A stretch of 64,000 nt of DNA, from NCBI GenBank assembly GCA_028583605.1, contig CM053328.1, forward strand, positions 11,572,782 to 11,636,781. The letters run 5' to 3'. Source of the stretch: Dastarcus helophoroides. Its lineage: Eukaryota > Arthropoda > Insecta > Coleoptera > Bothrideridae. Shown here piece after piece: positions 11,261-23,569 of the stretch. The notes below the pieces were generated by a model. That model did not search any database and had not been told where the DNA came from. It saw only the letters and a list, made by a program, of their open reading frames with translations. Position numbers and translations under genes: made by a program. Numbering within the stretch: position 1 is the first letter of the stretch; each line of letters opens with the position of its first letter.

Positions 11261-13270
11261 CTCATGGCGACATGATAGAAATTCCAGTTCATCCTTGATT
11301 TACCCTTGTAGTTCCGGTATTGGTCTTAGGAAAATAGACCCTTGAGTATTTAGTCAGTGATTTCCAAGCTTTTTTGTAAATGACACAATTTATTACTGGG
11401 TAAAAAGGAGCGACATACATCAAGCGTATCACTCGCATAAGAATATTTTGATGGCCAAAAAAAAACGTCTACATAGAGAGAGATTTCCAAAAAATCAGAA
11501 TTTACAAAAATTTAAAACTTCGGAATTTTTAGAAATCAGATTTTTAAAAACGTTAAATACCTGAAAAAGCACAAAAATTAAAAGAAAAATTATAAAATCA
11601 AAGTTTTTAAATAAAGGCCGAAAGTTGAAATTTTCAGAGTCCTCATTTTGAAATATCTCTAAAAAATTGAAACTGAAAAATAATTAAATTGTGAAAAACG
11701 AAAATTTGAAAAAAAATTTAAAATAAGATGACAATTTCCACATTTTCAAGAGACAAAATTTTGAAAAGCAAACAAAATATTTTTTGAAGAGGTTAAAATT
11801 TCAATAAAGTCAAATTTTAAGTCAAAGTTTTAAAAAATTCAAAATATTGAATAACAGTTCAAATTTCCAAAAACAATTAAGATATTTAGAAAAGCCAACA
11901 ATTTCAAAAAAAGTGTTAACATTTTGAAAAAGTCGATATTTTTGTAAAATTTAAGAATTTGAATAAGATGGCGATATTTCTAAAACAAGACATTTTTAAA
12001 AAAACGTAAAAATTCGAAAAATTGTCTAAAAGTTTAAAAATAAACTTAAATAAAAAAGTTTTCAAATGATGAGATTTAAAAAAATTGATAACTTTTCCGT
12101 TAAAATTTTAGATTTTCGCGACTTCCAAGAAGTTTAAAAAAATGAATAAAAGCTAACATTATCAGAAGAGTCAAAATTATGAAAAGTGAAAAGGTTTGAA
12201 AATGTCGAAATTTTGGATTTTTAGATTTTTTGAACGAGTCAACATTTTTAAGTTTTCGAAAAAAATTAAAATTTTGAAAAATTCTGAATTTTCAAAAAGG
12301 TCGAAATTTTCAGAGAAAAGTCGGAAGTTAAAAAAAAATGTCGACCTTTTAGACAAACGTCCAAATCCTCCCAAAGATTACCAAGTTTTCAGAAAAATTT
12401 TAAATTTTGCAAAATAGCCAAAAAAATATCGAAATTTCAAAGAAAGTCACGATTTTTCCCAAAAAATCGAAAATTTGCAAAAAAATCAAAATTTTAAAAA
12501 ATTATGTAAATTTGAAAAAATTAAATTATTTAAAAAATATTTTAAATGAATAAAATTATCTAAAACATTTGGAATTTTAAAGAATAGTCCAAACTTGCAA
12601 AAAGAGTTAAAATTTAAAAAATTAAAAAATTTCAAATAAATAAACTTTCTGAAATTTGCCAATTGTAAAGTCGAAATGTAGGAAAAAATCGAAATTTTGC
12701 AAAAACGCGAACTTTTAATAAAAAGCTAAAGTTTCCAAAAAGAAGATAAGATTTAAAAAAAGCCAAAATTCTGAAATAACATTTTCAAAAATTTTAAACA
12801 TTTGAAAAAAATAGCAAAATATGCACATGGAGTCGAAATGTAAAAAAATTAAAATTGTGGAAAATAGTCAAAACTTTAAAAAATAGTCGAAATTTTAAAG
12901 AGATTGAATAATTTTTAGGGTTTTAAACAAAGCCGAAATCTTCGAAATAACCGTTCAGAAATTGGCCAATTTTAAAGTCGAAATTTAAGAAAATATCGAA
13001 ATTTAAAAAAAACGCGAAATTTTTATAAAAAGCTAAAATTTCCAAACAGAAGGTAAGATTTTTGAAAAAGGCAAAATTTTAAAATGACATTCTTAAAAAT
13101 ATTGAACATTTGAAAAAATAGCAAAATTTGCAAAGAGAGTCGAAATCTAAAAAAAAAATCAAAATTTTGGAGAATTGTCAAAACTTTCAAAAATAGTCGG
13201 AATTTTAAAGAGATTTAATAATCTTCAAGGTTTCAAAGAAAACCGAAATTTTCAAAAGGAATTAACATTG
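11261..13270. repeat. 1.94-kb tandem duplication, copy 2, with a nested ~310-bp repeat
   Basis: This is a direct repeat of 9325-11260 with many substitutions and small indels. Its last part holds a further local duplication. The block starting near TTTAAAGTCGAAAT at about 12660 is repeated from about 12955 to 13270, and both match 10635-10950 in copy 1. Open frames here (for example 12196-12417 and 12374-12177) are Phe/Lys/Ile-rich chance frames. Confidence 0.75.
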
Positions 13271-14381
13271 AAGAGAACCCAAAATTATCAGAAAAATCAA
13301 AATACTTTTCGAAATTCTTTCAAAATTTTGATTTTTTTGAAAATTTTGAAATGTTATGAAATGTTTGACATTTTTTCAAAATTTCAATTTTGTAACAAAA
13401 TGTTTCACTTTGAGTCAAAATTTAAAGTACCAAAAATTTCAACTTTTTCCAAAATTTTAGCTTCTTAATATTTCGACTTTTGAAAACCTCGATCTATCTG
13501 ATAATTTTCACTTGTTTTTAATATTCCGGTTTCAAAGATTTTGATTTTTATTGAAAAGTTGAGTGTAAATTTCCCAACTCTTCAAAATTTAAACTTTTTT
13601 AAAATTTCGAATCATTTCTTAAATTCGATAAAAATTCTGAAATATTTTGCAAATTTTGATATTTTTTTTTCAATTTCGACTATTAAATTTCGACCTTTTC
13701 TTTTTGAAAATTTCTTCTTTGGCAAAATTTTGACTTGGAAATTTGAAAGATTTTGAAAATTTTTGCCTTGTCGACAAATTTCGACTTTCTTGAACATTTT
13801 AACCTTTCTTTAATCTGCAATTTTTTGATATTTTCTACTTTTTATTTTAATTCCCACTTTGTTGAAAATTTCGCCCTTTTTCAAATGTTAGAATTTTTTA
13901 ATATTTAGTCATTTTTCAAAATTTAAAAGTTTTGGAAAACTGAAAAATGTTAACTATTTTTTTAATTTTAACTATTTTAAAAATTTTAACATTTTTTGCA
14001 CTGTCGATCCTTTACTTGAAAATGGTATTTTTTGTAAATCAGACATTTCTTAAAACCTTTTATTGAAATTTTTGACTAATATTTCGACCCCATTTCAAAA
14101 CTTCGACTTTTTTTCAAAATTTCATCTCTTTTTGAAAATTTGACTTTTTTTTGAAAAGTTTTACCTTTTTTTAAAATTTAATTTATATATATTTTTAAAC
14201 ATTTCCAATTAAATCTTCGACCTAAAAAAAAGATTCTTTTTAAACATGAGCTATCGAAAATTTTTGCTTTTTTCAAAGTTTAACCTTTTCAAAATTTCAA
14301 CAGTTTTGATAATTACGAATTTGTCGATAATTTTAAGTTTTCTTGAATATTCAAAAAATTCAGCTTCTTTAAAAATTTAAT

Positions 14382-14388
<7 letters not shown>
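13271..14388. repeat. A+T-rich phrase-repeat DNA (T-orientation)
   Basis: Phrases such as TTTTTCAAAATTTCAACTTT and AATTTCGACTTT dominate. The open frames at 13175-13468 and 13541-13756 translate to Phe/Lys/Asn-rich strings without domain features. No gene. Confidence 0.6.

Positions 14389-14432
<44 letters not shown>
14389..14432. repeat. (CT)22 microsatellite
   Basis: An uninterrupted CT dinucleotide run of 44 bp. A purine-rich GA counterpart lies at 28851-28926. Confidence 0.97.
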
Positions 14433-14437
<5 letters not shown>

Positions 14438-16482
14438 TGTTGATATTTTTCCAAAAATTCGTCTTTTTATCACATTCCCAAAATTATTGATAATGTGGAC
14501 CATTTTAAAAATTGAAAATTTGTTTCGAAATCCTTATTTTCTTTTGAAAATTTGACTTTCTATGAATATTTCAAAATTTTATAAGATTTCACTTTTTTTA
14601 AAGTTCGACTTTTCTGATAACTTGAGCTTTATTTTTTAAAAGTGGTAATGTTTTTCTTTGTAGATTTACGTTTTTTGAGAAAAATTTCGAAAAAACACTC
14701 GAATTTAAAAAAATTAATAACAAAAATTTCTATTTTTAAAATTGAGCAAGGTTTTGAAACAATTTTCCAAAAAAAAACTTGGATTTTATGTACAAATAAA
14801 TTGCCAAAATTTGAATTTTAATTACAAAAAATTGACTTCAAGCTGGAATATTTGATTTTTGAAATTTCTCTGGAACTTCAAAATTACCAGAAAAAATTAA
14901 ATTAGAACAGTAAATTGTTAATGAATTATTTTCAACATTTTGATTAATTTTAATTTCAAAATTTAGGGACTCTTCTAGAAATGTTGACTCTTTTTCTCAA
15001 AAATTTCAATAATTTCCAATTTAAAAGTCGAAATTATAAGAATATTTTTGACAATTAATTTATTTACAAAAAAAATTTTTTTCTTTAATTCCGAAAATGT
15101 TATATTTTTTTGAAAAATACTGTTTACTAATAAGAAATTTTAACTTTTTCCAGACATATGATCTGCTTTCTCTTGAAATTTTGAGTTTAATCTTTAAATT
15201 TCGATTTTTTTTATGGAAATTTGAATTTTAAATTCGAACTTGAGAATTTCAAGAATAAATTTAACATTTCTAAAAAAATTGAACATTCCGATTCAGATTA
15301 TTCTTTGGTCCTACAGTAGTAGTAATTTTTAGAGAAATATTAAATTGTAAAAAAGGTTGAAACTTACAAGGTTCATTTTTTCTTGAAATTTCAATATTTT
15401 TTTTCAAAGTTTTCTTATTTTTATGCAGATTTGAAGTTTATTTTTCCTTAACTTATACTTAATAATTTTCAGTTTCTTATCAAAATTACAAAATAAAATG
15501 AACTTTAAAATATTAAAAGTTCGTTAAAAGACTTTTAAATTTCCAGAACAAATTGGAGAGAAATAAAAATTTCTACAAGACAAAATATTTTAAAGATAAA
15601 ATCCCCAGAAAAAGTCGAAATTTAAAAAAAAAAATTGAACAAAATGTTTAGAGAAGAACACAAATTGCATGGAAAAAAAGCAAAATTTCTTAGAGAAAAA
15701 ATCGAAATTTGAAAAAAATTTGAAATATCTTTACAAAAAAAATCGAAATTTTTTGTTTTTTCCAAAATGTTGAAATTTTTATAGAGCTTTCAGGGATTTT
15801 TCCAAACATTTTTTGTCAAAACTACAAAATAAAATGAACTTTAAATTGTGAAAGTGTCGTGAAAAAAATTGACATTTTTAAAGCAAATTACAGGAACACA
15901 AAGAAAAATCTAAGAAGTTGGAATTTCTAGAAGAAATTTTAAGAACAACACTTTCAGTAGAAATGGAAATTTCGCGAACATTTCTTTTTAATAATATTTA
16001 GGAAAAAATAGAAATAGCAGAAAAATTCAAAATTTCATGAAAAAAATCGAAATATTTGAAAAAACTCAAAATTTTTATACAAAATGAGTTTTGAGGTAAA
16101 AATTCGGGGATACCGTATTAACTCATTCGTAACAGAAATAGTAAAATGCGAGATAAGTTAGATTTAGATTTTTTTTTGAAATTGTAATTATTTTCCGAAA
16201 ATGTTGACATTTTTAAAGAAATTTGAGTTTTTTTCTTAACATTTTAATTCCTGTTCGAAATATAGAGTTCTTTCTCAAAACTTTTATAAAAATTAGTTTT
16301 TGAAAATGTAATTTTGATCAAAATTAAAAATAAAATAGGTTTTTAAATGTCGTAACTTCGTGAAAGAAACCTAACATTTCTATAAAAAGAAAGCAGATAA
16401 AATTTAAAATTTCTACAAAAAATTGTGTAATGAAAAGTGTTCAGAAAATTTTGAGAAAAAATCTCGTAAGTGAAATTGGGGG
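14433..16482. repeat. A+T-rich phrase-repeat DNA
   Basis: Low-complexity phrases in both orientations. A-orientation phrases are common between about 15500 and 16100. No gene, RNA gene or mobile-element end was recognised. Confidence 0.55.
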
Positions 16483-16602
16483 TGCTGCAGTTCCACAGTG
16501 TCTATACGCCAGCCGCCACTGATACTAAGAATATTCACTTCTTGCATGATCGACCGCTTCCGAACGCGCATACGCATCTAATGTGTGACACTACGACGTG
16601 TA
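16483..16602. other. Small higher-G+C island
   Basis: About 120 bp containing CGCCAGCCGCCACTG and CCGCTTCCGAACGCGCATAC, sharply different from the surrounding A+T phrases. There is no open frame of note and no recognised RNA fold. It may be a remnant of unique DNA or an element fragment. Confidence 0.3.
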
Positions 16603-16605
16603 GGA

Positions 16606-18200
16606 TTTTTTTTTGACTTTGGCGTTATTCCAAACTGTTCACTTGTTTTTAATGTCGACTTTGTTCAAAATTCTGATTGTTTTTCAAAGATCTGATTATC
16701 GAATTTTTAGTTTTTTTAAAGTCCATCATGTTTCTAAAATTTTTTTCAGAATTTTCACATTTTCCAAAAATTTTATGTTTAATTTTCGTAATTTCGACTT
16801 TTTCTGGAAGTGTTGACTTTTTTTCAGAATTAAAACTTTCAGACTATTTTGAAAATTTCGACTTTTTTTTCAAACTTAAAATTTTTTTGAATCTTCGAAT
16901 TTTTATGAAACTGATTTTTTTTAAACATCACTTTTTCCTGAAACGTTTGAAATTTTTTGAAGAATTTGACGTTTTAAATTGCGAATTTAAAGCTGAAATT
17001 TAAAAAAAAAGCATGTTTCAACTTTAAGCATTCACATTGTCCAAATTCGACCTATTTTGAAAATTTTAACTTTTTCTGGAAATTTACTCTTATTTGTTAA
17101 TTTGTATGAATTTTGACGCAAAGTGTTGAACTTTGTTTAAAATGTCGACTCATTCAAAATTTTCTATTCTTTTTGGCGATTCGATTATGTTGAATTTGTT
17201 TTGACGTTATTTCAAAATGTCCACTTGTTTTTAATGTCGACTTTGTTCAAAATTCTGATTGTTTTTCAAAGGTCTGATTTTCCAATTTTTAGTTTGTAAA
17301 AACTGCATCTTGTTTTGAAAATATCGATTTATTAAAAAATGTTTTCCAGGATTTCCATAAAAATGTTGACCTTTATTTATCATAATTTTTTTCTCGAAGT
17401 GTTGACTGTTTTTAGAATTCAGACTTTCAGACATTTTTGAAAATTTCAACTTTTTTTTAAACTTTAAATTTTTTCGAATCTTCGAATTTTTATGAATCTG
17501 ATTTTCTTACAAAATCACCTATTCATGAATTTTTTGAAGAATTTGACGTTCTAAATTGCGAATTTAAAGCTGCAATTTTAAAAAGTAGCATTTTTCAAGT
17601 TTCAGTTTCCACATTGTCCAAAATTTGACTTATTTTGAAAATTTCAACTTTTTCGTAATTTCGCCAAAAATTTTCTCCAAAATTTTGACTGCTTTTCAAA
17701 ATTTCACTTTTTCTGGAAATTAAGGTTTTTTTTGTTAATTTGTAGGAATTTTGACACAAAACTTTGAACTTTGTTCAAAATTTCGACGCATTTAAAATTT
17801 TCTTTTCTTTTTGGTAATTTGATTATTTTAAATTTTTCTTTGACTGTGACCTTATTTCAAAATCTCCACTTGTTTTAATGTCGGTCGACTTTGTTTAAAA
17901 TTCTGATTGCTTCTTAAAGGTTTGATTTTTTATTTTTTAGTTTTTAAAAATTCCACCTTGTTTTTTAAAATATTGACTTATTAAAATATTTTTTTCGGAA
18001 TTCTTAAGTTTTCTACAAATGTTTGGGCTTTATTTTTCATCATTTCGACTTTTTCTCGAAATGTTGACTCTTCAGAATTCCTACTTTCAGACTATTTAAA
18101 AATTTAGACTTTTTTTTTTAAACTTTAAATTTTTTTGAATTTTCCAATTTTTAAAAAAGTGATATTTTTCCCGAAAAGTTTGAAATTTTGTGAAGAATTT
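16606..18200. repeat. Three tandem copies of a ~0.6-kb unit
   Basis: The anchor CACTTGTTTTTAATGTCGAC occurs at about 16639, 17223 and, slightly altered, 17867. Each is followed by AAATTCTGATTG and TTTTTAGTTT in the same order. Spacing is about 584 and 644 bp. The T-orientation phrase fabric is conserved among copies but diverged. The chance frames at 16613-17003 and 17449-17231 fall inside it and have no family resemblance. Confidence 0.7.
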
Positions 18201-18504
18201 GGAAAAAGACCACTTTTCAGTAAAAATTTAAAGTAATATAAAAAACCTGATTTTTAACATTAAATTCCGAGAAAAAGAAATCTTCAAAGTTTTTGTGATT
18301 CACCGGACCCCCATGAAGCACTTAGTATTTGTCTTCTTTGTTTTAAACTTGAAATTTAAACACTTGCATTTTTAATTCATTATACAATTTCGGTTCTAAG
18401 GTCCTTGCCCCGATATGTTTACAGTTTTTAATATGTTAATCTTGAAATTATACTATAAATTTTACTTTTTTTAAAATTTCGATTTTATTTTTATGTAATC
18501 TCCG
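18201..18504. other. A+T-rich spacer, no gene seen
   Basis: A short less-repetitive block around TTCACCGGACCCCCATGAAG (18299-18318) is otherwise surrounded by A+T-rich sequence. Nothing was identified. Confidence 0.45.
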
Positions 18505-18653
18505 TTGAAATACAAATCTTGTCCCTTGAAACTAAGAAAAATTAAAAAACACAACAAAGGAGAGCGACCTTTGTTGTGTTTTTTAATCTTTTTTGGTTTC
18601 AGGGGTCAAGTATTTCAATTTTTGATAATAACCAAGGACCAGTTCATTCCACT
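18505..18653. repeat. F-family palindrome lacking the inner region
   Basis: The outer parts of both arms (GAAATACAAATCTTGTCCC through AACACAACAAAGG, then CCTTTGTTGTGTTTTTTAA back to CCAAGGACCAGTTCATTCCA) are joined by a few bases. The inner part around CTCTAACGCGTTTCGACAG is deleted. Confidence 0.8.
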
Positions 18654-19145
18654 TTAATCTTAGTTTTTACTTTTGTTACAAATTTCTATATTAAAACGAA
18701 AGTATATTCAAGAAAAATTTAATTTTAATATAAATTAGAAAATTTGTTTTTTTTTGATAAAGTGTTAATCAAACGTTTTTACTTTTTCCCATTTTTTTGT
18801 TCAAAAACTAAATATTTCGACTTTTTGTAGAAATATTGGTCTCATTTTTAAAATCTCGTAATTGTTTATACACCCTCGTTTCATTGGATATTTCGACTTT
18901 TTCCTCATAATTTCAAGCTTGCAATTTTATTTACCTTTCTCTAAAATTGTATGGGTGAATATTTTGTTACAATTCTAATATGAAAGTTTTTATATTTTTC
19001 TCCAAATTTCATATTTAACCTCATAAATTTCACTCCCGATTTCAAATTACTTTAAATTCCGAAACCTTCTAAACATTCTAATTAAAAAAAAAATAATTAT
19101 AATCTTGAAAGTCGCTGTTGGCCCTAACATTTTTAGGAGTTCTTG
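18654..19145. other. A+T-rich spacer, no gene seen
   Basis: Low-complexity sequence between an F copy and the hAT-like element. No feature was recognised. Confidence 0.5.
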
Positions 19146-19153
19146 TTATAAAT

Positions 19154-21130
19154 TAGAGATGTAACGAATTATGGTTTTCCCACATTCGCGAATGCGAAGG
19201 CGAATGCGAATGCGAATGCGAATGCGAATGCGAATGCGAATGCGAATGCGAATTTTCATTTCCAACATTTGCGAATGTAAAAGCAAATGTTGACTTTGTC
19301 ACTGAGAATTATTAAAAAATTTTCAGAATAAATCGAATTTGGCGAGCAAAAAAAACAATTTTTAAAAATATATCTTTGACAATTATTATTTTCATCTAAA
19401 ATTTAACATAATCTCGAAATTTGCGAGAAATATTTTTCTTTAAATTTCGTAAAAATATTATTCTCAAAATTTCTAAACTTTTATCGAAATTAAAAAAAAA
19501 TAATTAAAATCTTGGATAAAAAAGTTCAATTGGAAACTTCGAGAATAAGACGAATTTTGAAAAACAGGTTGAAGTTTCTAGGCAGTCGAAATTTCGAGAA
19601 AAAGTTCAAACTTTCTATAAATATTCAAAATTTTCAATACAGCCAAATTTTCAGAGAAAACAGTAGAATTTTGCGTTTAAAGTAATTTAGAAAAAGACGA
19701 ATTATAATAAAAAAATAGTTTTGGGATAAAATCAAAATTTTCAGATCATCAAATTTAATACAAAAATTTGACTTTTTTAAAAAATTTGAAAAAGATTTTA
19801 ATTTTGAAAAAAAGACGACTTTCGACTTGAAAATTGAAAGTTTCGTAAACCCAAACCGGTTTTGAAAAAAAAATCAAAATTTCGAGAAAAGGGGCAATTT
19901 TTAAGCAAAATTTCAAGATAAAAGACCAAATTTTAAGAAAAAGACATTTCTTCTTAATTTTTTAGTGAAGGATAAGCTCCCCCCTGCCCCACTGTGACAT
20001 CAGAAAATATTCACTATTGAAATAAACGTCAAAATTTTGAGAAACAATTTGAAATTTGAATTTTCTGGAATTAACTTGACAAAAATAGAAAATTTTTAAA
20101 AAATATTTTTCAAAATTTCCAAATAGGCAATATTCTAACAATGTTTACTTTTTCACAAAATTTCGAGAAAAAGCGGAGGTTTGATAAACAAGTCGAAATC
20201 TGCAGAAAGACGAACTAAAAAAAAATCTAAATTTTCAAAAAAAAATCAAATTTTGCGAAATGACCTAATTTAAAAAAAAACAAATGTTTTTTTTTAATTT
20301 ATTTAACATTTCTTCGGCCCAGTTTGAAAATATTTAAATTTTTTATGATTTGTTGACAATTTTCTAAACAGTTTTTTAAATTTTTTAATAAGAATAAAAA
20401 AACAAATGTTAAGATAAATTTCAAAATTTTGAGCAAGTCGGATTTTGAAAAAAGAAGTCGAATTCTAAAACAAATTTAAAATTTCGAAGGAAAAAAGGAA
20501 ATTTTTTGAAAAAAAAAAAGATAAATTTTGAGAAAATGTCGAAATTTCAAGGAAAAGGTTAGCTTTTAGGAAAAAATGGAAACTGGAAAAGGTTCCCGCT
20601 GTTAAGGGTATGCAATTTTGGTTGGCTGTATAGACCTGGAGAGAGCAAGTGTTCCACCCTGCGTTATTGTAGCTAGCTAGTAGAAAAAGTAAACAAGGGG
20701 ATTTAAAAATACTTTTTATTAGGTGGGACTAGATAAATTACTGCATTAGTTATTATCTTAAGAAATGTTTATTCCTTAAGAGTCCAGTCCAAAGAAGGTT
20801 TCACCCCTTTACCATATCGGCAATTTAATTAATAATTACGCCATAAGCATTTCGCCAGTAGAACTGGCATTTTCAAGCGTACTCATCTAAAAAGATTAGC
20901 AAAAGATGCATGGACGTAATCTGCATTGAGATTCAAATCGATACTCAAGGGTCCATGGATCCCAGTTTAAGAAACCCTGCCTTAGCAGTTGCATTGCTAT
21001 GTCATAAAGAATGTCCCGTGTTATTGTCAAATACATTCGCATAATTTCTAGCGAATGCGAATACAAATACTAAAAAATATGCGAATATTCGTAAATACGA
21101 ATGCGACTGTGAATATTTGTTACATCAATA
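19154..21130. mobile_element. hAT-like DNA transposon, non-autonomous or decayed, with 8-bp TSD
   Basis: The element starts TAGAGATGTAACGAAT and ends with a sequence whose complement starts TATTGATGTAACAAAT, an imperfect terminal inverted repeat. The same 8 bp, TTATAAAT, lie immediately outside both ends (19146-19153 and 21131-21138), the target duplication length expected for hAT elements. The interior is mostly A+T phrase DNA, but both subterminal regions carry GCGAAT-type repeats. A possible vestige of a hAT C-terminal dimerisation region is YAISISPVELAFSS on the plus strand near 20840-20885, just before a stop. No intact transposase remains. Confidence 0.85.
19188..19253. repeat. (GCGAAT)11 subterminal repeat
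   Basis: Eleven hexamer units, ten GCGAAT and one GCGAAG. It sits just inside the left end of the hAT-like element. Related GCGAATGCGAATAC and CGAATATTCG sequences occur just inside the right end (21050-21110). Subterminal repeats of this kind are often transposase-binding sites in hAT elements, which is inference here. Confidence 0.9.
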
Positions 21131-21138
21131 TTATAAAT

Positions 21139-23280
21139 CTTGATCTCCTTTTGCAATATTCCTGGTTGTTTCCGTATTTTATCAGAAAAAATAATTTAGG
21201 GCCGCCAAATTCTAATAGACAAGCAGGCTGCTGAACATTTAAAAATGCTCCCGAGAATGACAATGGGAACATTGAAAACAATGGAATCCAAACATCGGAC
21301 AACGTTGCTGTACGTTTTAAAGCGACATGATACATATATGTAAATATTAATGTCATCAATTTTTTTCTCCACTTTGAAACTATTACAAAACCTGAAAAAT
21401 TCTAGTTGAAATTCTAAATTTTGAAAAACTTAGGATGTCGAGATATCATTGGAAATGTCTTTCAATTTATTACAGAACTGGAGTTAGAAACAGGTTGAGG
21501 AAAAATTTTCTTTTCAAAAAAGCGCAGTTTAGTTAGTTTTTTCAGCTCTCAAGTCTAAATAACTATTGAAAGAATTGATGGAAAAACAGATAATCAAACG
21601 CTCTCTCTTTTTATATTTTCGTTTGGCAAGAGGCATTCTCGAATCCAGGCGGGTAGCAAACAGTCCTCGGCATGCAGTTGAAGGGGGCACCAAATTCGCA
21701 ACTGGTTAGGAAGCCATTGTGAGGCGTAGGACCTTATTTTTAGGCGTTAAAATTATTTTGAACAATGTCAGGTTTTTACCCCTTCTCGGAAAAATCGTAG
21801 ATCCGGTGCGGGCCAGAGGAACTCTGCTTTGCTGACTTTGTACGCCACTGTACATTTTTGCTACATTGCTTTTGTTGTAAAATAAGAACGCAGTTTGAAA
21901 ATCGATAACACGCCAGAAAAATTGTCATACTTGTGGCACGCATGCCATAGATTTTATACGGAACAAAATGGAAAGTTGGGCGACAAAATTGTGTTACAAT
22001 ATTATTAGTTTTGTTCGATAAATTTATCTGGAAAAGTTTCGATAAATTAATAATTTCGGGAATATTCGAATCGAACGTTAGACGAAACAAATATTTTGGT
22101 GCAACAATAAAAATATTTAATTGGTGCATTCAGTATCAGCGTTGTGAAATCGTTTGAGCAAAACTAGTCACACGAAAAACATTAAGGAGGTCAAGGATGG
22201 ATAACAATTTTAATACTTTATTATCATTTTTAACGAAAAAAAATCTCTAGAGCACTTTCGATTATTTGTGTTATAATTTTATTCATAGCTGACAACTACT
22301 ATCTAACGCAGGGAATTTTAAATCTTAGATACGCTCAAGGACGATATTTTTGCTATCATAGTGCGTTAAGATGAGCGATGCTCCAGATTTTTTATCAAAT
22401 ATTTCCGCTTATCAGCACTATAAAAGCTAAGAAGTGCATTAAAGATTTTTATTCATCGCAAGTGACACACTTTACCAAAGATGACCGATAATAGTGCATT
22501 TAAATTAAGGACGAAGGTACGCGAGAGTTGATCTGCATCTCAGCCACAGACCACCACCGGCCGTACCCAAATCAATTCTATGCGATATTTTGGCGAAGAA
22601 AAAAAATCAGCACAAACCGGTCGAACTCTTTGCTAGGGAGAATCTGAATAGACGACATTCGGAGGACATTGAACGAGGCAGACCCCTTTCGGATTTTAAA
22701 TTGGCAAAAGGGTCGATCTAATTCTTTTGTCTAATAGGCGAGTCGTTTTCAATCCGCTCTCTCCCGGTCTCTATTCAAATTCGCTGCCTTTATATTTTTG
22801 GCAAAGACTAACAAGCGAATTTATATTGGAAACCTGTTACAGCTTCTTATTTAATTTTAATAGTATATATCGGCATTATGGGATCGCGCAACCATAAAAC
22901 ATTGGGTGTGGGGTGTACGGTGTCTTTCACGTAACATAATATCGGTGGCGAACGAAAAAAAAAAGCTTTTGTAGGTGCACTTTTGTCGTGATGTTGCCAA
23001 ACCTGTAGTTCAACAAACGCCAGCGAAATAATACTTTACGCAAATAAAATGGCACACTATTTCGGTTATATGGCCACACTACTTTAAGCTAGAGAATTTT
23101 GCTTTCATTTTAATCAGTTCGTTTTTCATTCTTATACAGGCTCTTCCAACAGTCTGACGATTGAGAATATCCTCTCACAAGTTATTTTAAAATTTCGTTT
23201 TATCAAGACGACAGTTGCATCATCAGTGCACATTTTAAAATTACTTGGATTCATACTGTCTTTTTATATACAAAGTGTTG
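21139..23280. other. Mostly unique non-coding DNA
   Basis: Phrase repeats are scarce. Blocks of higher complexity lie at 21600-21740 and 22440-22800 (for example GACCACCACCGGCCGTACCC). A 117-codon frame on the minus strand (22129-21776) is open but shows no domain, signal peptide or family resemblance. I would not call it a gene. No RNA gene was recognised. It may be ancient element sequence or non-coding host DNA. Confidence 0.4.
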
Positions 23281-23389
23281 CACCAATCGTATATTTTTGA
23301 AATGAAATATTCATCCGAGGCTTTTTTTATTATACCAAAATTTTGATTTTGTACAAAAATTTCTATTTTACGTGTTAAATTTTCATTAA
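23281..23389 (-). repeat. Inverted duplicate segment, left copy
   Basis: The reverse complement of this segment matches 25827-25933 closely, for example AATGAAAATTTAACACG and TAATAAAAAAAGCCTCGGAT. The match continues into the neighbouring F copies, so the duplicated unit is larger than the F arm alone. Confidence 0.8.
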
Positions 23390-23516
23390 TTGAAATACAA
23401 ATCTTGTCCCCTGAAACCACGAAAGAAAACACAACACCTTTCGATAGTTATCATCTTCAGAGAGATACTCAACTGAAACTCTCCGAAGATAATGGCTTGG
23501 CTATCAAAAACGCGCA
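23390..23516. repeat. F-family relic
   Basis: The outer left arm (GAAATACAAATCTTGTCCCC) is present. Internal deletion has removed the part around GGTTGCTCTAACGCG. Inner palindrome pieces (ATCTTCAGAGAGATACTC, then CTCTCCGAAGATAATGGCTT) remain. Confidence 0.75.
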
Positions 23517-23569
23517 GGGTCGTGCGGTAAATCTTCTCAGATGCAAATTTTAAAAATGCCGCCCCATAA

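Noticed and set aside
19188..19253. Telomere-like or CRISPR-like array
   Set aside because: The hexamer GCGAAT is not the insect TTAGG telomere unit, has no spacers, and sits at a hAT-like subterminal position.
21776..22129. 117-codon minus frame in unique DNA
   Set aside because: No family, domain, or splice and promoter support. Length is within chance for this span.
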